Below are positions 9,314-19,793 of a stretch of 64,000 nucleotides of DNA, in pieces. This DNA is from Rhizobium sp. CSW-27 (GTDB lineage: Bacteria > Pseudomonadota > Alphaproteobacteria > Rhizobiales > Rhizobiaceae): the NCBI RefSeq assembly GCF_018760785.1, contig NZ_JAHHZO010000010.1:1-64000 (forward strand), written 5' to 3'. Each line of letters opens with the position of its first letter. The stretch's first letter is position 1. Below the pieces are notes generated by a model, which was not told where the DNA came from, searched no databases, and saw nothing but the letters and a program-made list of their open reading frames with translations. The position numbers and the translations under genes were made by a program.

Positions 9314-10500
9314 GCCAGCCGCGTCCCCCGCCCCACCATCTGCGCTACCGACGCCAGTCCGTCGGCTGCGGATTGCGTACTGTAGTCGGTCATGAAACCT
9401 TGGGCCCAGCCATACTCGCGCTTGAACCCGCAAAGTTTCTGCAACAACACAGCCAGAGCGGCCACATCCCCGATCGGAAACACGCCGCAACGCTCTCGAT
9501 GACCGAATTCGGCTGCAGCACCCACGGCTTCCGACATGGCCAGTGCGCAGCCGGCCTGCAGCGCCTCATTGCAGACAAGCCCCCAGACCTCACCCTCCCG
9601 TCGCGAGGCCAGCACGACGACGTCAGATGCAAGATAGTAATCCCCGATCTCTTCTTGATTGATGAAGCCCGTAAACACCAACCGGATCCCCGGACGATCT
9701 CGATATCTGTCGCGCAGTTCTGCCTCCAGGGCACCGCTGCCAACCAGAAGGCAGGTGATATTGCCCTTCGTTGAAGCGGCAAGCTCGATACACGCCTTGA
9801 TAACGGTTTCCGGATCCTTTTTCGGAATGAGCTTGCCGAAGGCCGCGACAACCATGCTGTCCTTTTCGATGCCCAGCCTCTCCCTCAGAGCCTCGCAGCG
9901 AGCGCGCTTCTGTGCCTCGGAAAGGCCTGCCGCCTTGTCCACGGTCGAAAATCGCGTCATCACGAGTTGCGAAGGCCTGAACCCGTGGGCGACAAGATGC
10001 TTTCGATTCAGCTCTCCGAAGCAAAAGGCGCCATTGAACAGCGAGTAGATAAGCCGGTATCCGAAGCTCCGGACGAACTGCTTGAGCCGACTGCGCCGGA
10101 CGAAAGCCTCATCCTGCGTTTCCACGCGCAACCAGCACGCAATGCCGCGAGCACGTGCGGCAAGCGCAAAGCGAATCCCCACCCAGTGATTGACGGAGTG
10201 AACGATCACCAGATCCGGCTTATGCTGGGAGAGAACCTTGCCGACGACGATCCCCCTGAAGCCCCAGAAGGTATCACGCGTATCCTCACGCCCCGGCAGC
10301 AACACCTGATAGGTGTAGCCGCTCAACAAGGGGATATTCCATTTCACCTCCTGCTGGAACTCGACATCCAGATAACCGCGCACCGAAGCGTCATTGTAAT
10401 ACGCCACGGTGAGCGACAGATCGTCATAGCCGGCCAACTGCTGATAGATGGGCGCTCGGTATTGGACGGGATGGGTGTCAACGATGAGAACACGCGTCAT
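9310..10500 (-). CDS. glycosyltransferase family 4-like
   Basis: The 396-residue protein starts MTRVLIVDTHPVQYRAPIYQ, a start seen in family 4 enzymes that act on surface glycans. GKLIPKKDPETVI begins the donor domain, and ASRREGEVWGLVCNEALQAG replaces the usual EGFGLVxLEA motif, with Glu residues kept in similar positions. Start and stop overlap both neighbours by four bases. Function beyond sugar transfer is not predictable. Confidence 0.88.
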   Translation of the reverse strand: MTRVLIVDTHPVQYRAPIYQQLAGYDDLSLTVAYYNDASVRGYLDVEFQQEVKWNIPLLSGYTYQVLLPGREDTRDTFWGFRGIVVGKVLSQHKPDLVIVHSVNHWVGIRFALAARARGIACWLRVETQDEAFVRRSRLKQFVRSFGYRLIYSLFNGAFCFGELNRKHLVAHGFRPSQLVMTRFSTVDKAAGLSEAQKRARCEALRERLGIEKDSMVVAAFGKLIPKKDPETVIKACIELAASTKGNITCLLVGSGALEAELRDRYRDRPGIRLVFTGFINQEEIGDYYLASDVVVLASRREGEVWGLVCNEALQAGCALAMSEAVGAAAEFGHRERCGVFPIGDVAALAVLLQKLCGFKREYGWAQGFMTDYSTQSAADGLASVAQMVGRGTRLA

Positions 10501-11537
10501 CGCCGCCTCCCGATCTCCAGTGCCCTCTCCACGATGTCCTGCATCAGGAATTCGTTATAGGTACGATTGCGGACAGACCGTTCTTTGGCTTTCCGCGCCA
10601 TGCGCGCGCGAAATTCGTCGTCGGCAAGCAACCTCCGGCACTGGGCAATACATTCCTGGGCATCATCGAAGAGCAGGATTTCTTCGCCCTCATCGTACAT
10701 ATCGCGGTGATGGCTTGTTCTGGGCGCACACATTGCCGTGCCGATCGCCGGGATTTCCGCTGAGCGCGTTGTGTGCAGATCGAAGTTCCGATCATTGAGC
10801 ATCACGAGCGCTACCTTCGCAGCGGAAATCGCCTTGGCGTAGTCCCGGTCCTTCAGAAATTTGAACTGAACGGCGGACTTGATCCGGTGAAAGTTCGGCG
10901 AGCGATCCCAACGGTTTCCATAGATGCGGATATCCAGGCCGGCTTCGACCAGTTCCGCCATGAACGCATCGCGGCCAGGCATCCAGGCACCCGCGAAAAT
11001 CACATCACAGGCCCATTCGTCCTTTTCACCGTCCTCGAATGCATATGGCTGATGCTCGATCTCATCGGCACATTGCCAGATGAGCATAGGATGACGAATA
11101 CCGAGCGCTCGCATTTGCTCGTCCAATTTATCCCGCTTCACGGCGACCACCAGATCATGAAGCTTCGCGGCACGCCGATGCATCGACCATCGGCGTCGCT
11201 CCGGCGGCGGATCATGATACGGGTTGTCGGCATTGTAATTGCAGGAGACCCGAGCAACCGAACGGATAAAGGACAGCGCGCGCGGCCCGATGACGTCACC
11301 GGAATCGACAACTGCCAAGTCAAATTCGCCGTCTGGAATCTGTCTCTTCAGGGACCGTGTCACTAGCCAATCCAGGCCAATTCCGCCTGTCCGGTACAAC
11401 CACAAGCTCCACCGGCGCGGCAAGTCAACATAAGGGGAGATATGTGTAACCGTATAACCACTACGTCGCAGCGCGTCCGCTCTGTGTTTGCTTGTACCCG
11501 AGTTCGAACCAACAAACAGAATTTTAATCTTACGCAT
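10497..11537 (-). CDS. CgeB-like glycosyltransferase (Glycos_transf_1_2 type)
   Basis: The 346-residue protein differs from the other transferases here. It resembles the CgeB/spore-maturation-like group, with a C-terminal region reading TTRSAEIPAIGTAMCAPRTS, then EGEEILLFDD and a final YNEFLMQDIVERAL helix. The N-terminal half reads MRKIKILFVGSNSGTSKHRA. ATG 11537 is used. A TTG at 11549 in the same frame would overlap the upstream stop. It is a single-copy gene in the overlapping chain and a likely repeat-unit transferase. Confidence 0.8.
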   Translation of the reverse strand: MRKIKILFVGSNSGTSKHRADALRRSGYTVTHISPYVDLPRRWSLWLYRTGGIGLDWLVTRSLKRQIPDGEFDLAVVDSGDVIGPRALSFIRSVARVSCNYNADNPYHDPPPERRRWSMHRRAAKLHDLVVAVKRDKLDEQMRALGIRHPMLIWQCADEIEHQPYAFEDGEKDEWACDVIFAGAWMPGRDAFMAELVEAGLDIRIYGNRWDRSPNFHRIKSAVQFKFLKDRDYAKAISAAKVALVMLNDRNFDLHTTRSAEIPAIGTAMCAPRTSHHRDMYDEGEEILLFDDAQECIAQCRRLLADDEFRARMARKAKERSVRNRTYNEFLMQDIVERALEIGRRR

Positions 11538-11545
11538 CCTACCGC

Positions 11546-12676
11546 TCAACTTCTCAACGTCATGTCGAAAGCGCGCTCGAACTGTTTCAGAACTGCTGTC
11601 TGGCTATAGATTTTGGTAAACAATTCAACGCCTCGCCTCGCCATCTGCAAACGTAACGAATGGCTTTCGCATAGTTGCATAAGTCTGTGCGCGATATCAT
11701 CCGGCGACGAAGCCACAAGGCAACCGACATCACCGTCCTGGAGCATCATTCTCTGTTGCGGCTTGTCTGGAGCGATAGGAACTGCACCGGCAGCCAAAGC
11801 CTCAATGTAAACGATGCCGTAACTTTCCTCTCGACTCGGCATTGCAAAGACATGTGCACCCCGCATCAAACTTTGTACCTCCTGAGGCGGGAGAGCAGGC
11901 AACAACTCAATGGCAGGATCACTCGGCAATGGAACAGGTCCGTCCTGCATCTCTGAGACAATCGTAAGCGTAGCTTCAACTCCTCGCTGGCGTATCGACT
12001 GAAACGCCGCGACTAGCAAATCCAGTCCCTTGCGCCGCGCTGCTCGCCCCACGAAGAGGATCTTCATTGGGCTGGAGGTATGCTTGGCGGTTAGCAATTC
12101 GTCATCAATCGGATGCGTAAAGGGCAGAACGAACGGCAGAACATCGACACGTGACGGCTCAACCTCGAACTGATTGCAAAATAACATCTTCGAGTACTCG
12201 CTGGACATGGCCAGCCGTGTGGCAGTTTGCGAAATATCTCTTTTTGCACGCAGGCATTGATCGACCTCTGAGACCGACAGACCACGGCGCATCAGAATAT
12301 CCACGTCCGTCGGCCCATCGTGCCAAAGTATTTTTGCATCTTTCGGCACGTCCCGAGGAAACGTACCGTATGAATAGAAGAAATCGTAGTGGCGAAGATC
12401 GCCGGGATAGCGTTCATAAGGGGTAAAAGCGGCAGACCGACCAACCGTCCTCGCTAAGACATATTTTCGCAGGTATGCGTAACTCGCCCGAGCAATTGAT
12501 ACCGGATTCCTATCCAGTTCCAGAGCGTACTTCTTGCTGTTACCCGTAATAAGGTCCGCAGTATACCTCGTGTGAAGCCAATCCGTATTTTTGGGACGAA
12601 TGAACCAACGCGGGCTCAGACACAGACCACGAGGAAGTTCACGGATAGCAGGCAACACACTCACATCGTCATCCAT
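11546..12676 (-). CDS. glycosyltransferase family 4
   Basis: The 376-residue GT-B protein has a somewhat diverged N-terminal half (CLSPRWFIRPKNTDWLHTRY). The donor half is clear: MKILFVGRAARRKGLDLLV and SREESYGIVYIEALAAGAVP with the acidic pair. ATG 12676 is preferred, and an in-frame GTG lies at 12682. It begins 52 bases after the flippase gene ends, the first non-overlapping junction in the chain. Base composition is clearly lower in GC than that of housekeeping genes in the window, which suggests acquisition with wzx and wzy. Confidence 0.87.
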   Translation of the reverse strand: MDDDVSVLPAIRELPRGLCLSPRWFIRPKNTDWLHTRYTADLITGNSKKYALELDRNPVSIARASYAYLRKYVLARTVGRSAAFTPYERYPGDLRHYDFFYSYGTFPRDVPKDAKILWHDGPTDVDILMRRGLSVSEVDQCLRAKRDISQTATRLAMSSEYSKMLFCNQFEVEPSRVDVLPFVLPFTHPIDDELLTAKHTSSPMKILFVGRAARRKGLDLLVAAFQSIRQRGVEATLTIVSEMQDGPVPLPSDPAIELLPALPPQEVQSLMRGAHVFAMPSREESYGIVYIEALAAGAVPIAPDKPQQRMMLQDGDVGCLVASSPDDIAHRLMQLCESHSLRLQMARRGVELFTKIYSQTAVLKQFERAFDMTLRS

Positions 12677-12728
12677 AACCACTGCCTAAGCGTCACCAGT
12701 AAATTTTCCGACTACACAAACAAAACTT

Positions 12729-14030
12729 CTATGCCATATTCTTGCTGTGCTTTCTGGAAATTACAATTGTCACCAAAACCATCAATACATTCAGCATCAA
12801 CGTGACAGCAGCGGCAGCAGGAAGCCCAAATCGCTCGATCACAAGCCACAGAACACCAATAGAAAGCACCGAAATAATTAGAAGCCAAAGTGCGAAATAG
12901 CTATGTCTATTCGTGGAAACGAAAGGCGTCTGCAGCGTATACCACACGATCTCGAACACAACCGCAAGAATCATCATATGAAATACTAGCGCTTGATTAA
13001 CAACAGTTCCTCGCGTCCACCACGATAAAAACGCCTCGCCCAGCCACCACATGCCGATAGCATAGACGAAAGTTCCAACACTTGCCGCATATATAAGATA
13101 GGTGAATGCCTTCTTTTCTTTAGAAGTTTCCCCTGAGCCGGCCAATTGTGCAAATATTGGCTCGAGAGAACTAATCACGATCGAGGCTGCCGTCCGTCCC
13201 AGCCTTGTCAGGGTCCGGATGGCATTAATCACCACAACGGCCACCGGCCCTAGAAATGCTCCCACCAATAGACTTACACCTTGTATGTTCAAAGCATAAC
13301 TTGCTGTATAGGACATATAGGAAACAGATGGCACCACCATGCGACGCAACAATACCAAGTCGGCCAAGTGTACTCCCGGTCGAAATGCTGGGTATTTCCG
13401 ATAGAATTGGATGCAGGCCAACAAGAAGATTACCAAGCGGTTGACCAGAAGCAGCAGAGCCGTCGAAAGAAACCCGGCGCCAAAGAACGCACATCCGGCC
13501 AGCAGCACAGCTTCTGTCAAGCGAGATGTGGCATTGATGCTGACCACCGCCCACAACAGCCCAACGGAGCGCATCGCCGCGCCGACAACACCAAAGATGA
13601 TCGATGTCAAAGTCAGAAGTCCCAGAACGAAGGTCGCAACCCTCAAGTCACTCGAACTCTCGGTCTTCAAACCAAACATCTGGTCCAGCGGCACGAACGA
13701 CACGAAGAGGCCGAATGCGACGATCAGGATCAGGGTAACACACAGATTAAATAGCCAGGCAGTCTGATTCACAACCAGAGCGCCCTGGGTGTCCCCCCGC
13801 GCCATCCTCATAGTCATGTCGTTTGCAGAGATCTGCGCGAAGCCCAGGTCCGCCATGGACAGGTAGGAGGGCAGCGCGGAAATGATCAGCCAACTCCCGT
13901 ATTTTTCAGCGCCCCAGAATGTCACCATCAGAGGAAGGACCAGCAACTGTGCGCCGATCGTTACGGCCTGAGAATAGCCCTGAGAGAAAAGCCCCCAGGT
14001 AAACTGCGACTTCAAGCTGGCGAGCTTCAC
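12729..14030 (-). CDS. Wzx-like lipid-linked oligosaccharide flippase
   Basis: The 433-residue polytopic protein is of the polysaccharide transporter (MOP) superfamily. It has about 12 hydrophobic segments spread over its whole length and a short charged N-terminus (MKLASLKSQFTWGLFSQGYS). It would move undecaprenyl-linked repeat units across the inner membrane. Its start overlaps the stop of the polymerase gene (ATGA), the usual Wzx/Wzy pairing. GC content is lower than that of flanking genes. Assignment relies on topology and context, since Wzx proteins share little sequence. Confidence 0.85.
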   Translation of the reverse strand: MKLASLKSQFTWGLFSQGYSQAVTIGAQLLVLPLMVTFWGAEKYGSWLIISALPSYLSMADLGFAQISANDMTMRMARGDTQGALVVNQTAWLFNLCVTLILIVAFGLFVSFVPLDQMFGLKTESSSDLRVATFVLGLLTLTSIIFGVVGAAMRSVGLLWAVVSINATSRLTEAVLLAGCAFFGAGFLSTALLLLVNRLVIFLLACIQFYRKYPAFRPGVHLADLVLLRRMVVPSVSYMSYTASYALNIQGVSLLVGAFLGPVAVVVINAIRTLTRLGRTAASIVISSLEPIFAQLAGSGETSKEKKAFTYLIYAASVGTFVYAIGMWWLGEAFLSWWTRGTVVNQALVFHMMILAVVFEIVWYTLQTPFVSTNRHSYFALWLLIISVLSIGVLWLVIERFGLPAAAAVTLMLNVLMVLVTIVISRKHSKNMA

Positions 14031-15529
14031 GCGAATTTCCTCTTCCGTAGAGGCCCCTCACTTTTAACAAAACTATTGTAGAGAAAATAAATCAACGAAA
14101 TCATGATCACGAATTGCAATGGGCCTCTCGTCGAAATGAGGGTTACGCTGAGAAGCGTCGTCGACAGAAACCCGTTCACGAAAAGCTGCGACGTAACAAG
14201 AATTCCGGAAACACGGGACCCCATGAGTCTGGTCATAACGCCGTACATGTAACTCATAATATAATACAGAGCAAACGTAACAATAAATACGCACGCATAT
14301 CCGCCAATCGCGAATAGTTCTCCTTGGATAGTGATCATCGGCCGTCCGATTGTCGACCAGTCCCGCAAACCGAGTTCCCATACCACTTGATCGCTGAAGT
14401 ACAGATCTTTCTCCTGCCCAAAAATATTCGGCAGAACATTCCAAAATAGGTTACCCCACAAGTCGTCCCAACGAACCTGCTCAATCGCCCACAGCTTGGA
14501 GACGACGATGTCCATTTGCGGTAGCAATGTCAGTCTGTTCAACAGACTATCAGAGCTTGCACTGTAAAATGCCGAATAAAACCCGCCCGTATCAGCGGGC
14601 GCAGACATCAATTCAACCTTGGAGCTGTTAATATAAAATGGATTCAATATCGAGATTACCGTTTCAAGCGAAAAGAACTTCTCTGCAAACAGAAGGGGAA
14701 GCGACAGAGACGTGTCTCGCGCCCAACGAATAGACAGGATAATAGCGGAAAATATGCTCAAAGTTCGCGCGGTGAGATATGCCACGATCAATGTGCCTGG
14801 GGTTATGATTTTTTCCTTCAGCATCATCATCGCAAATCCGAGCATCAGGAGAAGCGACATCAGCGCTGTCCTGCCGTTGCCGGCAGCAGATACGAATATC
14901 ATGGTACCGAGTATGAGCCAAAGGACGGGATCTCGAACAGCTTTCGCAGACGAAAGCCTTACCGAAATCGTTATAAATAACAAACCTGAAATTGTACTTG
15001 AATACACAGCCGGAACCAAGCCGAATCTATCAACAACAACACCAACAAAACCGGCAAAAAGAAATACGTATTGAAGCTGAACAAGAATAAACCGCCTACG
15101 TACAGATAAATTCTGATTCGATTTCTGCATTACGTTCTTGTTTGGCGTCATCAGATACGCAAAATACAATCCGAACTGGCTGCAAAGGGCAACAAGAGCG
15201 CTTCGTTCCGCGTTTCCGAGACCATGCGAAGCAGTCTGACCGTAGAGGGCCGCGTATGCATATGTCGCAAAGGAAAACATCCAATAGACGTTCGTAAAAA
15301 TGATGGTCCGAATGCCGTCCTTGCTTCGACTACCAATGATCCATGCCATGGCGGCCATCAGCAAGTGCGCGAGGGCAGCCACGGCTTGCTGGTCAAGAGC
15401 AAGATTCAGCACTATCCCGGCAACATGCAGCGGAACTGCAAACCGGACGAAGCTGCGAACCCGCTGGTCGAAGCGTCCTGCCAACATGGCATCACGCTCA
15501 AGTTCCGACTGCCCAGCAATAGACGACAT
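14027..15529 (-). CDS. Wzy-like polysaccharide polymerase
   Basis: The 500-residue integral membrane protein has roughly 11-12 hydrophobic segments and a large extracytoplasmic loop around residues 275-375 that contains RWARDTSLSLPLLF and WGNLFWNVLPNIFGQ. This layout is typical of O-antigen/EPS polymerases, which join repeat units on the periplasmic side. It sits directly between the flippase gene (overlapping) and the WcaI-type transferase gene (6 bases away). It is AT-rich compared with neighbours. Sequence conservation of Wzy proteins is poor, so this is a topology-and-context call. Confidence 0.8.
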   Translation of the reverse strand: MSSIAGQSELERDAMLAGRFDQRVRSFVRFAVPLHVAGIVLNLALDQQAVAALAHLLMAAMAWIIGSRSKDGIRTIIFTNVYWMFSFATYAYAALYGQTASHGLGNAERSALVALCSQFGLYFAYLMTPNKNVMQKSNQNLSVRRRFILVQLQYVFLFAGFVGVVVDRFGLVPAVYSSTISGLLFITISVRLSSAKAVRDPVLWLILGTMIFVSAAGNGRTALMSLLLMLGFAMMMLKEKIITPGTLIVAYLTARTLSIFSAIILSIRWARDTSLSLPLLFAEKFFSLETVISILNPFYINSSKVELMSAPADTGGFYSAFYSASSDSLLNRLTLLPQMDIVVSKLWAIEQVRWDDLWGNLFWNVLPNIFGQEKDLYFSDQVVWELGLRDWSTIGRPMITIQGELFAIGGYACVFIVTFALYYIMSYMYGVMTRLMGSRVSGILVTSQLFVNGFLSTTLLSVTLISTRGPLQFVIMISLIYFLYNSFVKSEGPLRKRKFA

Positions 15530-15535
15530 CGCGAC

Positions 15536-16831
15536 TTACCTTGCTCTTGGAACGGCGTCGAACAACCCGCCGATCTGCGGAAGCACGTCATGCGCGGAAA
15601 GCCCGCGCACAAGGATCAGTTGATCGATCGGCATGGATCGGCGCGCCTTGCCCGCAACCTCTCCGATTGAAAGTGCCATCTCCCCCGCATCGCCCGGCGG
15701 CACCACGATTGCCGCCCCCCTTACAAACTCCGCCAGTTCCGTACCCTCGTCCGCCGTCACCAGCACCGGCTTGCCGCTTGCCAGCATGCCGCCGAGCTTT
15801 GAGGGAAGCACCAGGTCGGCGGCGCCCTTGTCCTGTGGAAGGGCGTGCAGGTCGGCCATGTTGAGGAATTCGTTGAGGCGGGCATAGGGCTGGAAGGGCA
15901 GAAAGCGCAGATTGGGCAGATGCCCATAGCGCGCCTGCAGATCGGCCTTGACCGGACCTTCGCCGGCAATGACGAAATGGATCTTCGTCTCGTCCTTCAA
16001 CTGTTCGGCCGCATCCAGAAGCACGTTGAGCCCCTGCTTGGCGCCGATATTGCCGGAATAGAGAACGACGAAATCATCCTTGGCAAAGCCGAGTTCAGCG
16101 CGGTAGGGACTCTCGTCTTCCATCGGATAGATATGGGTGAGATCCACCCAATTGCGCACCAGCGCCATGTTCTCCGGCGCCACGCCCTTGGCCACCAGCT
16201 TTTCGGCCATGCGATTGGAAATGGTGATCACCTTGTCGAAACGCTTCAGCGTGAAACGCTCGAAGGCGAAACCGAGTTTTTTCAGGAAACCGTAGGCGCC
16301 GAGATGGCCGACAGCAAAGGCGGCGTCCACCTCAAGATCCTGCACGTGCAGAACGGTGCGCGCACCGATCAGGGCGGCGGCCAGTTGCGCAACCGGCGAG
16401 GCAAACAGGGTGGGCTCGACGCAGAACACGGTGTCCGGACGGCGCCGCAGGATCTGCCAGAATGCAACCGGTGCCGAGGTGAGGGCAAAGCTCAGCGGCG
16501 CCAGCATGCGCCAGATGCCGCTCATCCTGCGGCGCAGCAACAGGGGAGCGCGCAGAACCCTCACCCCGTTTTCCACCGTACTGCCGTAGGCATTACGGTA
16601 ACCGCTCTGCACGGCCCAGCCCGGATAATGCGGCGGCGTTGTCACCACCGTCACATCCGTCCCCTCTTTCGCGAGGTATTCGGCAATCTCGCCGGTATAT
16701 TTGCCGACACCCGCCAGTTCCGGGGCATAGTTCATGCCATAGATCAGAACCCGGGCCGGGTGGGCGCGCTTGTCCTCGGCCTTCGGCATCGTCCCGTCGG
16801 CAGACAGATCGTCGAGCGCTGCCGAGGTCAT
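15536..16831 (-). CDS. WcaI-family glycosyltransferase
   Basis: The 431-residue GT-B protein belongs to the colanic acid WcaI group. It has [20 protein letters not shown] near residue 28, TTPPHYPGW near 64, [12 protein letters not shown], and the donor motif [18 protein letters not shown]. In colanic acid synthesis WcaI has been suggested as a fucosyltransferase. That would fit the GDP-fucose genes beside it, but the substrate here is inferred. Its start overlaps the stop of fcl, so the two are probably translationally coupled. Confidence 0.88.
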   Translation of the reverse strand: MTSAALDDLSADGTMPKAEDKRAHPARVLIYGMNYAPELAGVGKYTGEIAEYLAKEGTDVTVVTTPPHYPGWAVQSGYRNAYGSTVENGVRVLRAPLLLRRRMSGIWRMLAPLSFALTSAPVAFWQILRRRPDTVFCVEPTLFASPVAQLAAALIGARTVLHVQDLEVDAAFAVGHLGAYGFLKKLGFAFERFTLKRFDKVITISNRMAEKLVAKGVAPENMALVRNWVDLTHIYPMEDESPYRAELGFAKDDFVVLYSGNIGAKQGLNVLLDAAEQLKDETKIHFVIAGEGPVKADLQARYGHLPNLRFLPFQPYARLNEFLNMADLHALPQDKGAADLVLPSKLGGMLASGKPVLVTADEGTELAEFVRGAAIVVPPGDAGEMALSIGEVAGKARRSMPIDQLILVRGLSAHDVLPQIGGLFDAVPRAR

Positions 16832-17799
16832 GCCGCATTCCCCTGCTTGCGCTCGGCATATTCGCCGGCCAGGAACGCATTATAGGCGCTGCGAATGCCC
16901 TCTTCGAGCCCGATCTTCGGCACCCAGCCCGCCTCTCTCAGCCTGTCGGCGCTCATCAGCTTGCGCGGCGTGCCATCCGGCTTGGAGAGATCGTTGACGA
17001 TCGCACCCTCATATCCAACCACCTTGCAGACAAGCTTCGTCAATTCGAGGATCGTCACGTCATCGCCGAAGCCGACATTCACATGGCTCTCGCCGGAATA
17101 GGTCTTCATCAGGTGAACGCAGGCATCCGCGCAGTCATCCACATGCAGAAATTCGCGCCGCGGCGTGCCCGTGCCCCAGACGACGATCTCGGACTTGCCA
17201 TTGACCTTCGCCTCATGCGCCTTGCGGATCAGGGCCGGCATCACGTGGCTCGAATTGAGGTCGAAATTATCGCCGGGACCATAAAGATTGGTCGGCATGG
17301 CGGAGATGAAGTCGTGACCATGTTGCTTGCGATAGGCCTGGCACAGCTTGATGCCGGCGATCTTGGCGATCGCATACCACTCGTTCGTCGGCTCCAGTGC
17401 GCCGGTCAAAAGCGCATCCTCGGTGATCGGCTGCGGCGCAAACTTCGGATAGATGCAGGAAGAGCCGAGAAACAGCAACTTCTCCACCCCGACACGATGC
17501 GCGGCATGAATGATGTTCGCCTCCAGCACCAGGTTGTCATAGAGAAAGTCGGCCGGATAGGTGTCATTGGCCAGAATGCCGCCAACCTTGGCAGCCGCGA
17601 GAAAGATCGCATCCGGACGATGAGCGTCCATCCACGCCTCGACCTGATCCTGCCGGGTCAAATCCAGTTCGGCGCGCGTCGCAACCACAACCTCGCACCC
17701 CTCGGAGGCCAGACGGCGGACGATCGCCGACCCGACCATTCCGCGATGCCCGGCAACATAGACCTTCTTGCCAGCCAGATCGTATTGCACCTCAGCCAT
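16828..17799 (-). CDS. fcl: GDP-L-fucose synthase
   Basis: This NADPH-dependent 3,5-epimerase/4-reductase converts GDP-4-keto-6-deoxymannose into GDP-L-fucose. The 323-residue short-chain dehydrogenase has [10 protein letters not shown] as its dinucleotide-binding loop near residue 17, the SSCIYP motif, and the catalytic Tyr-x3-Lys in [20 protein letters not shown] at 17799 is taken as start. It is the first gene of the minus-strand polysaccharide chain and lies opposite gmd, which makes its substrate. The shared 783-base intergenic region presumably carries both promoters. Confidence 0.95.
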   Translation of the reverse strand: MAEVQYDLAGKKVYVAGHRGMVGSAIVRRLASEGCEVVVATRAELDLTRQDQVEAWMDAHRPDAIFLAAAKVGGILANDTYPADFLYDNLVLEANIIHAAHRVGVEKLLFLGSSCIYPKFAPQPITEDALLTGALEPTNEWYAIAKIAGIKLCQAYRKQHGHDFISAMPTNLYGPGDNFDLNSSHVMPALIRKAHEAKVNGKSEIVVWGTGTPRREFLHVDDCADACVHLMKTYSGESHVNVGFGDDVTILELTKLVCKVVGYEGAIVNDLSKPDGTPRKLMSADRLREAGWVPKIGLEEGIRSAYNAFLAGEYAERKQGNAA

Positions 17800-18582
17800 C
17801 CCGTACTCCACCAAACCCGCAACCTTCAGGCAAAATCCGATAGCCGAAAGCAGCCTGAAAGATCAAACAAACAGAGGTCGCACCTCAAGAAAACACATCC
17901 GGAGAGCGCAATTTACTTCACAGCACTCCAATCCGCCGCCAGATAGACTGCAGAATGCGGCGAGCAACCAGCCACCCCGCAAAACACGTGCGCAAACACT
18001 TGCCGCCCTGAGTACACCAGCCCAACAGGCGAGGCAATCGCCAATATAATCAATTCGTATGGCTCGACTATTTTTTAAGCATTGATGCAGAAACGCACCA
18101 TTCTCCACATTTGACGTCGACAAAGGCAGGCAGATCGGGAAAATTCGGTTATATTTCCTTGCGATCCGGCCGGTCTTCTTGCAAAAGACCCCCAAAGAAA
18201 CAGACAACGCGCTTTACGAGACCCCGGATCGGGGTGCAAACGAGGAATGATGCGAAGGCATACACCGACAACCGTCCCAATTTCGGGATTCCGTTATGTC
18301 ACAAGCGCATAGCTAAAAGTATCGTATCAAGGCAGGATTGACCCTGAAACCGGATTGTTGTGCAAAGCTTCGGCCGTCAATCCTTGCAGTGAAACGCGAA
18401 AACAAAATATCAGGACATTCATCAGGTGGAATACAGCGCGGGAATGTTTACTTCGGATGAAGATCATCGGCAGGAACGCAAATGCATCTCGGCCGGATTT
18501 CTTTTGGAGTTGACGCGCCGTCGTTCCACAACATGCATATCTTGATGAAATATCGGCCTTTGGACACAGGGAATTGGTAAAC
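17800..18582. other. AT-richer divergent intergenic region between fcl and gmd
   Basis: No convincing gene is seen in these 783 bases, and the open frames present have no coding character. Base composition is lower in GC than in the genes around it. The region must hold the start signals for the fcl-led polysaccharide operon (leftward) and for gmd (rightward), but I cannot assign a confident promoter or regulator box. An untranslated RNA is possible. Nothing in the sequence proves one. Confidence 0.5.
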
Positions 18583-19677
18583 ATGGCAGATGGACGCAAA
18601 GTCGCTTTGATCACCGGCATCACCGGTCAGGATGGTTCCTATCTGGCGGAACTCTTGCTGAAGAAGGGGTATGAAGTGCACGGCATCAAGCGCCGCGCCT
18701 CGCTCTTCAACACGGACCGCATCGATCATCTCTATCAGGATCCGCATGAGAAGGATCGCCGCCTGATCCTGCATTACGGCGACATGACGGATTCCTCCAG
18801 CCTGATCCGCATCATTCAGCAGGTACAGCCGGACGAGATCTACAATCTTGCCGCCCAGTCGCACGTCGCCGTGTCATTCGAGGAGCCGGAATATACGGCA
18901 AACTCCGACGCGCTTGGCGCGCTGCGCATTCTGGAAGCCATCCGCATTCTTGGACTGGAGAAGAAGTCGCGCTTCTACCAGGCCTCCACCTCGGAACTCT
19001 ATGGCCTCGTGCAGGAAATTCCGCAGCGTGAAACCACGCCCTTCTATCCGCGCTCGCCCTACGCAGTCGCCAAGCTCTATGCCTACTGGATCACGGTCAA
19101 CTACCGCGAAGCCTATGGCATCTATGCCTGCAACGGCATTCTGTTCAATCATGAGAGCCCGGTGCGCGGCGAAACCTTCGTGACGCGCAAGATCACCCGT
19201 GCACTGGCCCGCATCAAGCTCGGCCTGCAGGATTGCCTCTATCTCGGCAACCTCGATGCCAAGCGCGACTGGGGTCACGCCAAGGACTATGTCGAGATGC
19301 AGTGGATGATGCTGCAGCAGGAACAGCCGGAAGACTTCGTCATCGCGACCGGCGTGCAGTACAGCGTGCGCGAATTCGTCGATGCCGGTGCCAAGGAAAT
19401 CGGCCTCTCCATCACCTGGAAGGGTGAAGGCGTGGACGAGAAGGGCTATGACGCCAACGGCAAGTGCATCGTCGCCGTCGATCCGCGCTATTTCCGTCCG
19501 ACCGAAGTGGAAACCCTGCTCGGCGATCCGGCCAAGGCCAAGGAAAAGCTCGGCTGGGTGCCGAAGATCACCTTCCAGGAACTGGTCGCCGAAATGATGC
19601 GCGAAGACCTGAAGGCTGCCGAGCGCGACGAACTCGTCAAGCGCCACGGCTTTGCGGCCTACGATTATCACGAATAA
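18583..19677 (+). CDS. gmd: GDP-mannose 4,6-dehydratase
   Basis: This enzyme converts GDP-mannose into GDP-4-keto-6-deoxy-D-mannose, the first step towards GDP-fucose. The 364-residue extended short-chain dehydrogenase has [16 protein letters not shown] at the N-terminus, QASTSELYG, and Tyr-x3-Lys in [32 protein letters not shown] is the family's substrate-binding block. ATG 18583 follows an AGGG ribosome site. A TTG three codons earlier is less likely. A strong hairpin terminator follows the stop. Confidence 0.96.
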   Translation: MADGRKVALITGITGQDGSYLAELLLKKGYEVHGIKRRASLFNTDRIDHLYQDPHEKDRRLILHYGDMTDSSSLIRIIQQVQPDEIYNLAAQSHVAVSFEEPEYTANSDALGALRILEAIRILGLEKKSRFYQASTSELYGLVQEIPQRETTPFYPRSPYAVAKLYAYWITVNYREAYGIYACNGILFNHESPVRGETFVTRKITRALARIKLGLQDCLYLGNLDAKRDWGHAKDYVEMQWMMLQQEQPEDFVIATGVQYSVREFVDAGAKEIGLSITWKGEGVDEKGYDANGKCIVAVDPRYFRPTEVETLLGDPAKAKEKLGWVPKITFQELVAEMMREDLKAAERDELVKRHGFAAYDYHE

Positions 19678-19707
19678 GCCGCAGGCTCCGTTCGGTGATA
19701 TTTTTGA

Positions 19708-19732
19708 GGGGCGGTGGAGACACCGCCCCTTT
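19708..19732 (+). terminator. rho-independent terminator after gmd
   Basis: GGGGCGGTG pairs perfectly with CACCGCCCC across a GAGA tetraloop and is followed by TTT. It lies 31 bases after the gmd stop. Confidence 0.8.
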
Positions 19733-19793
19733 GCATGTCACGCGCCTGCCAGGCAGTGGGGCAAATCGGGCCGGACGGGCCTGCCCCTGCCGT

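Noticed and set aside
17863..18207. 114-residue open frame in the fcl/gmd gap
   Set aside because: No conserved pattern, unlike the codon use of neighbours, and no ribosome site; best left as intergenic.
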